In this document: positions 12,701 to 23,382 of the stretch, piece after piece
How positions within the stretch are numbered: position 1 is the stretch's first letter
Layout: each line of letters begins with the position of its first letter
DNA from: Kudoa neothunni
Taxonomy: Eukaryota > Cnidaria
Assembly (NCBI GenBank): GCA_964304625.1
Contig: OZ199838.1
Coordinates: 15,066,001 to 15,130,000, forward strand
Length of the DNA: 64,000 nt
Direction: 5' to 3'
Position numbers and translations under genes: made by a program
The notes under the pieces: generated by a model
The model's database searches: none
What the model was told of the DNA's origin: nothing
Seen by the model: only the letters and a program-made list of their open reading frames with translations

Positions 12701-15487
12701 TAGATTTATTGTGATTTCATTACTTTAAACTATTTTATACTAGCGTTTTTAAGCACACATAGATCAATTCATGATAAATAAAATCTCATCATCTAACATT
12801 AACATTGGGGAGTAGCATAATGCTGTCAAATAGGGGTTAATCGTAGTATTTTCATAAAAAGGAATTAATCCATCAAGTATTGAAACTTTTTGTAAATTTA
12901 ACTTTTAACACCGTCATTCTTCTATTCGACATTGAACTTGATTGGCAAACAATGTTAGAATATTTGAGTTACAAAGCATTTGCATTTGCAATAAAACACA
13001 ATATAAGAACAATAATAAATAAATAAGCGCCCACGCTCTGAACGTTAATCATTTATAAATCTCTGGTATTGGGGGTCTCATTCAAAAGATTAAGAATTGT
13101 CAACAAACAGTATTTACCGAGCCATTTTTGTGCATGCATAATGATAAAGCATGATATTTACCTTTAATTATTGCATCTACATTAATCTATGTTGATCCTA
13201 ATTGGACTATATGACTCATTTCTCTAGTTTTTACTATATAAAGTTAAGCTTTAAAACACTTGAAGTCAAGAGAATTTGACTAATCTACAGTATTTGTGTA
13301 CGGTCTTCAGTCAATCTCGGCATGTAATCGGAATCACATGTAATTTACATTTTATTTATAAACGGTTAAAATTCTCTTACTTTATGTCTTAAAGTTATTT
13401 ATATAAACTCCAACAATTTATTTGTAACGAATAATATAGATTTATCAAATAACTCATTGGTTGCCACGTCTTATATCTTAGTGGATCGTATATTCACATA
13501 CCATATTTTGATATTTTATAACAAAAATCTAACTATAAAATGTTTATTTTTAGATTCTATATTATTATAAAATTGTTAAGATGAATGGTTTTAAATAATG
13601 CTCTTAACATACACGATTTTTATTTGACGATTACTTTATTTTAAAATGTATTTTACTTAACAAATACTCGTTAAATATTTTTTTACGAGTTAAGCAATCT
13701 AATTAAATGAGAATATAACTAAAAAAACAAATTAAAAATTCTAATGTTTGAATTTTGGAACAAATATTATCATAATTTTTTTACCAAGAATAAATTACCA
13801 AAAAAAATTTTTAAACTAAAAAATTTACTGGAAAATGCAATAAATAAATTTAAAGATATTCTCCTAATTGTGAATAGAATAAATCAGAAAGTCCTGTTTT
13901 TAAAATACAAAGTCACAAGATTGGACCTTGACACACTTGTTACTAACAGATACAAATGAAAAAAAATCGATGAACGATTATTGAATAAGAATAATTTTAA
14001 AATTATGGAAAAATATAAATTTTTTTGATGTATTTCTCGACAACATGAAGACTTCAATGCATCCGAATGTGCTCGACTTATGATTTATTTCCGGTTTACA
14101 AATTAATTTTAATTGGTCTAAAATTTGGTAAGACTCAATTATTTTTTTGGGGGGGGGGGGGTGATAAGAACAAAAATGAAAGAAATGTTGAAAAGAAATG
14201 AGTTAACATGACGAATTGTAGGAAACGACTTTATTTCTGATTGTATTCCCGACGTCACCCGAACTTCGTACACAGGTACTGTAGTTTAGCCGAGAAAATT
14301 TATAAGTATTTTAAATTTTGAGTAAACCTTTCTAATATTATCGTATAAATTAAATTTTTTGTTAAATAAATTAGAATAATTCGGTAGTGTATTCCAGGGA
14401 TAAATAAAAGTAAGGTGATAATTTAATAATGTATGTGAAATAAACAGCGTGTTTATAACATTGTAAATCTATTACCAGTATTTTCAATGTTTCTTAGGCC
14501 TCCAAAATTATGCTGTTACATCCCTAGTCACACAAGAAGAATATTAAGTGTTTAACCAAAAAATAGAGTATAATTTGAATTAAAAATACTTATTAATCAA
14601 GTTAATATCTCATAGGATAAAAGTTATAAATATCGGGACAATACCATGGGATGTGTCACCGAAAGACACCATTTTGTGCATCGATTCCGCGCCGATTTCT
14701 TCGTGATTATTCAAAGGAAAATAAAAGAATACCGATAGCGCGCTTGAAATCGTCGTTTAAGTTTCAATAACCGCTAAAACTCACTTAATTTCTCATATAT
14801 AATTTATTAAAATTTTTTCCTGTTGAAATTTTATCACTGACTCGTTTAAATAAGCTCCACATGTCCTCTTAAAATTTGACCCACTCTATTGGTTTTCATT
14901 ATTGACTATGATCTAAAAAAATATACAAAAAAATCGAGAAATATTGAGTTTATTTTATGTATTTTTTAACTAATTAATTCTTATTATAATAATAGTTACA
15001 GTGAAATTATCATAATAATTTGTCCACCAATTTTCTCATAATGGTAATATAGCCCATCTTACGACAAAAGTATGTGTAACAAGTGCAAAAAAAATTTGAA
15101 CAATTAATTTTTTATCAAGAAAATTTTTACAAAGTAAAAAAGTGTCATAAAAATACAATCTAGTGATACTTTATTTAATATACACTTATTAATTTAACCG
15201 ATATTTTAGTAAAGATTGGTCTTTAAATGTTATGTCCGCCTTTTTAAAATATTTCGTTTATTGAAAATAATGTAATATAGCTAGATTAAATTAAAAAATA
15301 AAACAATATAGGTTAAAAAAATTAATTTAATTATAGCTCACACCGTTTGAATGACAATATAGGATTTTAGGAAAGATACATAAAAAACACATAATTGCAA
15401 TTAATTGCAGTTTTACCAATCAATTATTGCAATAAAAAAAATTTAAAAATCAATTAATTGCTACCAATTAATTTTTGATGACCCCTG
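9742..15487 (-). mobile_element. complete hAT transposon with 8-bp target site duplication
   Basis: Both termini are present. The left starts CAGGGATCATCAAAAATTAA and the right, read inward on the minus strand, starts CAGGGGTCATCAAAAATTAA: one mismatch in 20. The flanking 8-mers are identical (GATACAAC at 9734-9741 and 15488-15495), the target duplication size of hAT elements. Sub-terminal AT-rich repeats of the CAATTAATTG type occur at both ends. An intact transposase ORF lies at 11062-12591 on the minus strand. At 5746 bp it is long; 12.65-15.4 kb is AT-rich filler with a T7-G13 tract at 14142-14161 and a Lys-rich 71-aa frame at 13744-13959 of unknown meaning. Confidence 0.9.
11062..12591 (-). 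CDS. hAT transposase, intact, 509 aa
   Basis: Transposase expected to cut and paste the surrounding 9742-15487 element. It is a single uninterrupted frame from the ATG at 12591. Residues about 23-50 form a BED-type zinc finger (C25, C27, H45, H50, preceded by RWK). The RNase H-like core follows, with a first acidic block IILDGWTKKSTHF, then ICGDNAPVN and the Cys-His block GCASHRFNLAA. The C-terminal hAT dimerisation region reads NLVERFFSTAGYTYDDIRQR. Length is at the short end for the family but all landmarks are there. An intact frame together with an exact target duplication suggests recent activity. Which hAT subfamily it belongs to I cannot tell. Confidence 0.92.
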   Translation of the reverse strand: MSHDTKEIVKMFFTETDSEKSRWKCKCGKELAQKKNTGWTNLFNHIKSQHLEYKQMIRAPLTLEDFSSTFKTTNKGKTIYDWLNWICYGLKPFSFIEDDLTRMYTSLSPVSVNTFKKYMDLTTRAVEKKISDLLPSKFCIILDGWTKKSTHFVAVFAAYNVNDSLNYETVLLSFSPMLKETGFTADNHYELIEYILKIYEKSLDNVVAICGDNAPVNKALASRCNLPLVGCASHRFNLAAMDLLKSYELLIDKINLLMGKMKSLKMSGLLRQFTPLRPIQKNDTRWSSIANMVDRYDRLKLILAEPLFTKEKCLLDFFPTPRENAEIESLSEILKKLNSVTLALQNPSISIADCRYLFDELIKEYPSMAKYIRAASNIGECTIFEAALSKIQQSKEQELTWDEQREVRILKLNSMEMVNDVEITKSDDFAHNILRKRKIAMSQNRKLYETTNFILPTSNLVERFFSTAGYTYDDIRQRLSPINLEMQLFLKFNKRFWNEKIISKIASLN

Positions 15488-15495
15488 GATACAAC

Positions 15496-16355
15496 GCTTT
15501 ATTCGAATCTAATAAAGTACATATAACTGATATGTAAATTGAGTTAAACTATCGCGTATATTAAAATGCATAATATGTTTCATTTCTTAATTGGTTCTTT
15601 TCGATTATTATCTGAGTTAAAAATAACAAAATATAAATAGAACCATAAAGTTGCTCTATTTACAATTTAGTCTAAAATTATTCCGTGGGTTTGGAATACA
15701 GTGGGTAATGGGTATTTGATAGTCATGGAATATATAATTAAATTAATTAATTTAGAAAACGAAAATTTAGAAAGAATTTTTATAATAAATTTCACAATTT
15801 ATACGATTTAAGCACAGCTAAAAAATATAAACAGTTTTTCAAGCGTTGAGGAGTATTTGGCACTTTCTCCACGTTTTTATAGGTATTACGTAATACCTGT
15901 CACCCACTGCATCCAAATAACTCGTGTTACGTGATTTTGATAATTAAAACAATGCAAAATAAAAAAAGTTTCAGAATTGTGCTTAAATCATTCGGTGAGG
16001 GATACATATGCAAACTAAAAATGAATAACCCTCGAATGACGTCATCTGAATTATCAGAGATCGTTTATAAACAAAACGGGCGCTAAAACAGGATTTAACA
16101 CTATCGATGATATTTTTCGTGATTCTTAAAAATAGATGATATTAGAATCTTCGAATCGTATAACCTCCAATGGTAGGAAATATGTTCAACTAGAAAAAGC
16201 TCTTTATATGTGAATTAACAAATCTAATTCAAATACATATTGTATTATTGAATGTAATATCATTGAAAAAGAAAAGGAGTTTGCATGAAAATTAATTATA
16301 GAAGGACTTCCGATTTCATCTGGCTGTCTTCGTCCATTCACTTGCCTCCAGTTTC
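15496..16355. other. no gene recognised, flank of the hAT insertion
   Basis: AT-rich sequence that probably belongs to the older element interrupted by the hAT insertion. No coding signal was followed here. Confidence 0.4.
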
Positions 16356-16359
16356 CCTT

Positions 16360-16940
16360 CATACGAGGATATCTGCAATGATGAGCAACTTGTTGCTTTT
16401 AGAGTTCGCTGTAAGCTCAGACAATATATGCCTGTGAAGCCTGCCAACTGTAGAATTTAATTTTTTTGTTGGTGGTTTCATTATCAACTCACCTATCCAA
16501 TATACGTGTATATCCAGGAAGGCGTAGCGGCGAAGCTGTAAGCACTACCGATGTAAGCGAAGACACCGTGCTACATTTGATAGAATTCTTTAGTGATTTG
16601 GGAGAAATTCGATACACGACAATTTTTTTACTTTAGCCGAATTGGCAAATACATTACTAAAAACAAATCCCAATGTTAGGAACCATGCGTTCCAATAAAA
16701 AAGAGATTCCACCTTATTTGAGACCAATTAGAACAAGCTTAATTAATTGGTCTCATTTTTAACAGCAAAAATGTTATGCTGACGTATTTGACAAAGGAAA
16801 ACCAACATGATAATATGCTTTTTTCTTGTTCATCAAATACAAATATAGCCAATGAATCACCTCATACGCCAGAAGTTTAACTTGTTACAACGCAGTCAGG
16901 GATGGAGTTAACACTATCGCAGGAATGTTGACCTCTTGTA
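16360..16940 (+). pseudogene. piggyBac transposase fragment
   Basis: Pieces of a DDE_Tnp_1_7 (piggyBac) transposase in several frames. NDEQLVAFRVRC and LRQYMPVKPAN at 16375-16455 match the conserved (S/T)VDEQLV-F-RGR / QYMP-KPAKYG block. Then GEAVSTTDVSEDTVLHL and SDLGEIRYT at about 16520-16620 follow, then GTMRSNKKEIPPYLRP at 16680-16730, and finally a block like YNAVRDGVNTIAGM at 16895-16935. Frame changes and stops separate the blocks, so the copy is dead. The order is that of a normal transposase. Confidence 0.75.
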
Positions 16941-17825
16941 TTTTTCAATATAATGAACATTTCGTTAATCAATACGTTTTTCATTTTCAAGGATATATTT
17001 AATTCAGGGGATCTGCTGAGCAGCGATTTCATTAACAATGGTCGATATATTAATAACCCCTGATTTCTAAAAATTCTCCGAGTGTACTTAATGTTTCGCG
17101 AATTTAAAGGGGGACGTGATTAGACAAAACAACAGAAATAACGAAAGGTGGCAACGTAAAAACTGTCCAGAAATGAGACGCTTATTTGATCTTTTGCAGT
17201 CAAAATGTTTTTGACATGTTGTAAGAAATGACACTGTTTTCCATTATTATCGTTGTTCTGTATGTAAATAATACATTTATTAATGCAAAATAAACCAAAA
17301 TTTTTATACAAGTAGCGAGCATTTTAACTTCTAAAACGAATATTGGATATTGATACGATGTATTTAAATTATCAAAAATTAAGTAACTTTTAATGCAAAA
17401 TAATTTTAGCACAAGAAAATCAATGGTAACTTTCTAAACCATTTTATACTTGTAGGATGTAACTTTTTGGGTGATTTAAGGAGTTGAATAATTTTGTGGG
17501 AGAATAATATTTACAATTCTGAAGAAAAAAAGCCTATTTTTCCGCCTTGGCTAAAGAAAACACTCTCAAGCCTTCATAGATCAGAAATTAAAAATTCGAT
17601 TGACCGAAGAACAATATTATTTCGTGCAGATGCGACTAGAACACATAAACTAAAAACCTCCAGTATTTAATGTCGGCGAAACCACGATGGTTTAAAAATG
17701 TTGACCCCACACGCTATGCCGCATATTACACAAAAAGAACACAGTGAATTCCAACCCTAGTTTTTTAAAGAATTATTAGAGAAACGGAATTCCGAAATAA
17801 AGACTGAAATAAAAATATTCTTGGA

Positions 17826-18300
17826 ATTCTGGATAATGCAACCGGCCACACAAACAATTGGACTAATCACACATCAAAATCTTTAACTTATTCAAAGCTA
17901 AATACAAAGTTTTAGTCACAAAACACTTCATTATGCAAATGAAGAATAACAATTCCTTCCGAGTAACCCTTAAAGATGCTGTATGTTTTACCCATAAATC
18001 ATGGGACCTTGCCATCCAAGAAATCATTATTAATTGTCGTATGCATACAGGTATAGTTCTCGGAGATGAACCTATTTCTTCTAATTTCGACAATGTTGAT
18101 TTATTCAATGCCTTGTTAAAATCGTTGCTAAATTTTTGCTATCATAATGCCAATTAATACATCGATTGTGATGAATACCTGGAAACCGGATAACCTATTA
18201 AGTTTGACGAGATAATAAAAATTCTAGATAAAAGTTAAGGTGATGATTGCGAAACGTTTGAAAAGTCGGGAGACGAAATTGCAACTAATGATCAAGATGG
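17826..18300 (+). pseudogene. pogo/Tigger-like transposase remnant
   Basis: LGILDNATGHTNN at about 17820-17860 corresponds to the second catalytic Asp region of the Tigger/CENP-B-like DDE domain (family form LLDNAPGH). It is followed by a frame reading from the FKAKYK block into VTLKDAVCFTHKSWDL, then EIIINCRMHTGI, the usual C-terminal helix region where a Trp-Lys-Lys follows NC in relatives. The stretch between (family PPNTTS-QPMDQG) is missing, and a stop and frame change lie near 17890. It sits inside the inferred 9617-18752 element. Confidence 0.65.
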
Positions 18301-18752
18301 TCTTGCATCAATTGCACTAACCATCAAATATCTTGAGAAACCTGATCTACATACAAGATTTTGATAAGAAAATTGTATTAAATGAGGAGTAAATAAAATT
18401 CTTTAGCAGATAAAAAGTAAAAGATGAATCCTCTAGATTGAAAAAGTAAAACAATCACTTATAATTCAGACATTTAAGAAAAATAATTTAAATAATTTCC
18501 TCATGTTCGTTTTATTTATTTATCTGGAAAGAGTGTTTGTTTCAATCCTATATGTTCGTCGGCTTTATATGAATATCTAACGTTTCTTTTAGAACAAAAT
18601 AGAGGTGGTAAAATTAAAAAAAACAAGGTATTTAATTGAGACAAATAATCCTTTCGAACATATGAAAATGACAAACTTAATTTAATCGTACCTTGAGTAA
18701 TCAAAAGTAAATTAGCCGGTCCTAAATTATTCGAATAATTAGGGTATCATTG

Positions 18753-20615
18753 TATTTCCACCCTTAAATTATGACACTGGTTATTGCTACGGATCCGTAT
18801 AATCCGCATGCGGTGGTTGTCTATTGCAAAGTGAAAGAATAACTCCAAATTTAAGAACCTTGTTAAAATTTGGAATTCACATTTGTAATTAATGATTTTT
18901 GGTCTAACATAATTAATTGTTTTGGACAAAATTTGAGCTATTGAAAGTTCTATTATTGCGACTATAAATTTCGTGTTTTATGTTTTATTATGATTTACAT
19001 TAAATACATATTTTAATTTTCTATTAATAAAGGTTTCTTTAATTAAAAAATCAAATATCAGGCATTGTGTTCTATGCATAAAAACGTCTATCTTATTGCC
19101 TCTGATTGTACCTAATACGTTTAATCTAGCTTAGCTAATGTATTCTATCAAAATATGCTTAACTGTGTTTTTATAAAATGATATAAATGTATTTGCTATA
19201 AAAATATTTTATTTATAGATTATATTTATGTCTTTACAAGCGCAAAAGCCCCGCTTAGCATGGGCCTCCTTACCCAGCCAAGTAGACTAAAGCCTGAGTA
19301 GGCCAAGGTCATTTGAAGTCCAAAGTAAATTAAGAGTATTTAGATAAATAGTACAAAGATTACCCAATTAACGGATATATTTAACTAATTTGACGCATGA
19401 ACCTTACTTAACATTGTAAAAACGAATAAACACTACTGAGCGTTTAAAATTTCCTCTTTAGAGCTCCTAAAATACCGATTTTTTCCTTGTAGTTTGCAGT
19501 AACCTATAAATCATACCATATGAATAGGACTAATCTTGTTAAACACCAACAGGTGAATTTCATATTAATGCTTGGCTACATAACCTAATATTACCCTCCT
19601 TAATTGAACTAATTCAATTATTAAATTACTTTTCAATAATTTTAAATTAAAATAAACACTATGGTACATTTAAAATTAACTTTTTATAACTTTAACGAAA
19701 TGACCTATATGTTAGCATAAATCCTAAAATCATACCACTCATATCACGTAAAAATGTTTTTAGTCATTTTGCAGGAAAAAAACCTTATAATTTTTTACGT
19801 ATTTTTCTGCGTTAAAATAAAATTTTATCTTTCCATATGTGTGCTCAAATGGGGAGATATATCTCTCTATCAAGAATGAAAAATGCGTACACACACGGAT
19901 TACCGGTTTGCTTTATATAGCAGATTATTACATATCTACAAATTATATTAAATATTACCGCTATTCACGGGGAACAATTAGAGCATTCTATGTAGTGAAT
20001 TCAATAAATCATTAAAGTAAGTATATTTAGAGAAATATTTAATTTTATAGTTAAAATCAATATAAAAGCTGACTGTTTGCATTTTATTACCGGTGAGCAT
20101 GATTCTATCTTCTTAAATGTTATTGCTACAAATATAGATAACTTATTAATTTTGACAAAATAAAAATTTAAAAAACTTAAATTTTACTCTGATGCGTTAT
20201 CTGAAATTAATGTCCACAATAGATGGAAACACGTTTTGTATTCATGATTACAATAACATGTGTGGGAATCTAAGTTTTCACTGTATCGTCATTTGTACGG
20301 TGGAATCCTCTCCTAGATTGAAAGCTGATTTATATAACTGATTAACAAGTCATATTAATGGTTATGAACATCTTTTTCCGGCAAATTAAAAATGAGGGAA
20401 TTGCGAAAAATACAAAATTCCCAATCTAATATTCTAAAACAATTTAATTAAGTTTTAATTTACTACAAAATAACGTTTGTATTCTTTTCAACTCTCTATA
20501 AAAAAGAAAACTTATAGGTAACAAAAATCGTCAACATATAGAGGTAAATACCTCTCTAGTATTACTTTTTGAGCTCGTAACGATATGGAAAATTTTTCAT
20601 TATCGTTTTCTTGAA
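18753..20615. other. intergenic, nothing recognised
   Basis: AT-rich sequence without a coding pattern I could match. No RNA gene or clear repeat seen. Confidence 0.4.
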
Positions 20616-21560
20616 CTAGTGGGAACTGTCCAGCGTTGTTTGGGGAAAATTTCGCCCAACGACGTTTTTTAATAGCATTCAAAAAATATATTAAAGTTTT
20701 GAATTAACTCATAGAAACAAAATAACTAAATATTTTTAAGTAACATACTTTAACGATTTGTATTTGCGAAATTTAAATTATGATCATTTCTGTGAAGGAA
20801 AGTATCAATCCCGGCGTTCATTTAAAAATTTCGTGGCCCGCATTAACGCTAAACAATTTATTGTCAGAGTCGTATTTTTTTGTATTCCTGAATTATTTAA
20901 ATCCCGTTAAAATGTTACCTAAAAGTTATTTATGCCCCGGATCAGAAAGTTTGTGCTTCACTGCTTACGGGAGACAAATAAACAGTAAAAGATATACAGT
21001 CAGAAGAAAATAGACGAAAATTAATTATTATTGCTCAAATTAATATCCCCTGGCCCGGCAAGAGCTCAACGCACTTTTTCTCATAAACAGCCACAAATCG
21101 CGTCAACCTCAACATAAACAATTTGAATAATCGGATGGAGTAACAGTACAACCATCTACATTGAATTTAGTCACGGAAAGTTCAACTTAGCGGACGATTT
21201 CAATGAAATCTACGGACACAGTATTTCCATTATAATGCTTCAATCAATGTAATTTTAACGTTCTTTGCCAATTCGGTATTCATGGAACACATATAGATTT
21301 TTTATCACATCGGAAACCATTAATAGAACCTTAAAAATGTGTTTATCAAGTCAAATACGTTAAAATTCCGCAAATAAGGAGTGTACCTGCGCGAACGCCT
21401 ACATTTACACACTAAATTTATATACAAAGCCAGATAGCAGCAGGTAATAAGCACACGTTAATCCTATTATTGAACTCAAGTAATCCGATAAACAAACTTT
21501 GAATCGACAAAATCACTATTTAATAAACACTCTTGGGAACATTTGATACCGTGAAAATGA
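20616..21560. mobile_element. inverted-repeat element family X, partial copy 1
   Basis: Starts with CTAGTGGGAACTGTCCAGCG and stays colinear with the complete copy at 56298-58104 for about 0.95 kb (shared blocks include ATTTCTGTGAAGGAAAGTAT, TTAGCGGACGATTT, TCGACAAAATCACTATTT). The right half is missing. I find no recognisable protein domain; a 77-aa frame at 20780-21013 lies in the shared part but is not kept open in the other copy. Confidence 0.7.
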
Positions 21561-23382
21561 TTTAAACATTTTTCGAAACATTGTGATTTTTAAAAGATAT
21601 GGTAAAGTTTTTCCAAAACCAGCGAAGGCGTGGAGCGGAAATAATATTGAAAATTACGCCAATATTGGTCATTTTATAAGTGACGATAACTGGAACAAAG
21701 ACGACAAATTTCATAAATTTGATGACATAGGACAATGAATTATTCCATTCAAAATTTACCCACTCTTATTTATCTGATAAAGGCATTACTTGAAATATCA
21801 TAGTTTAAATAGTAATAAACATCAAACGGATATTGAACGGGAAGTACACAATATAATTGTCAGAAAATTTAAAAATGATACTAAAACTGAGAAATTTACC
21901 TCAAAAAGAATTTTCTTTATAGTTGATTTATAGGATTGTATCCTCCTTAATACCGTGCGCAACCTTAGAAATTACGAACGAGTGGTCACCCACTGTATAT
22001 ATCTTATATTTTAATAAATTCCTACGTTTACTTACCACAATTTTTAAAAGGATGATATTATACAAACATTTTTATTTTAATCCGACTGGTTGATTGGCAG
22101 GATTAAAATATTTTTTAAGGCGGTGACTATAGTTAGGCGTAAATTTAGTTGTGACAACTCATATTCAAAGCAGTTATACATAGATAATATTTTAGAATCC
22201 ATTATATTTAATTATTCCTGACCCTATGGTCGTAATGATGAGTCAGAAATAAAATACAGAAACAAGTTAATTTTTTCTGAATATTATTTTTGTAACTATA
22301 GCAACATCTTTTTTACATCAACAAAAATTTTATACAAACTTTTCAGTTAGATTGTTTAAATTAAGCAGAGTTTGAATACCATTATTTTTTCTTAAAAATG
22401 CCAATTATAAATATTAGGCTAAAGTTATTAAAATCATATTAGGAGGTCAGGTTTTTACTCATGTAAACACGAACATTAATAAATATGGTAAAATAATTTT
22501 CACATAATGAATATGAACACAATAAAATCATTAAAAATATTGGGCTAACAAACTTCAATATTCAATAAGGATAATTTTTTACCTCAGAAAACATTTCTCG
22601 CCATTTTGAAATCACATATTAAATAGTTTATGACAGTGACAAATAAAGAACGGCGGATGAAAACACCGAAGTCAGCACATGACAACTTACATTAGCGAGG
22701 AACCTTTTTAGTGTTGTTAATTAATATTGGCCTCTCGGTTGCGTTACTCGACCTTAAATGTAAAGAGCTATTAAAGCTGATAATCAAAGTTAATATAAGA
22801 ATGTATAGATTCTTCAGGTTGAAGCCTACGCGAAGATTTGTATTGAAACAAGATTAATTACCAACTGGAGGGTGCTTATTGGAGGGGCTGTTCATAATTC
22901 GCATGAGTTTTCAGCCCAATATTATAAATAATGACGACTTTTTGGTGTGAACTGTTTAATTATTATTCCAATAAGTACTATGTCTTATTGATTATTATCT
23001 TTACTATTATGCGTTAGAAATTTCCTGCTTTTATTAGATTCTATGTGGTAGAAATTGCAATGTTAGATTGAACTGCATTATTTTTACAATCTTATTAAAT
23101 ATATTTAGAACTGTCTATTTAAATAATTTTTTCGTAGGTGAGTATTTTAATATATATCACAATTATTTTTAATGGATTAGAGAATAAATAATTCCAAATT
23201 GAGTTATGCACCCACGAAAGGTGCTACCCTAAATAAAAATTACTTCCAAAATATTTAAAGCTTTAATTAAAGGTAAGACACAAGATACTCGTCTTATCAT
23301 TAGCGATTAAAGATATTTATAGCTTGCACATCCCTATAACCGCCGATATACGACGTGAATCTATATTTCTTAGTTTGAAAAG
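21561..23382. other. intergenic upstream of integrin gene B
   Basis: Mostly featureless AT-rich DNA. A short open stretch at about 21601-21738 (GKVFPKPAKAWSGNN...) looks protein-like but has no start and no recognised family; it may be a transposon scrap. The promoter of gene B should lie just before 23383. Confidence 0.4.

Larger units (their letters stand above)
9617..18752. mobile_element. pogo/Tigger-like element split by later insertions (inferred)
   Basis: Left end at about 9617 carries GTGGAACCTCGATTATCTGA, which resembles Tigger-type ends. A weakly matching inverted end with TA lies at about 18730-18752. Tigger-like transposase remains occur at 17826-18300. Removing the hAT element (about 5.75 kb) and the piggyBac remnant leaves roughly 2.4-2.6 kb, a usual size for this group. 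The right end is decayed and the match is only partial, so the reconstruction is an inference. Confidence 0.4.

Noticed and set aside
17120-17412. Minus-strand frames of 63 and 70 aa
   Set aside because: Chance open frames in AT-rich sequence; neither has a recognisable motif.
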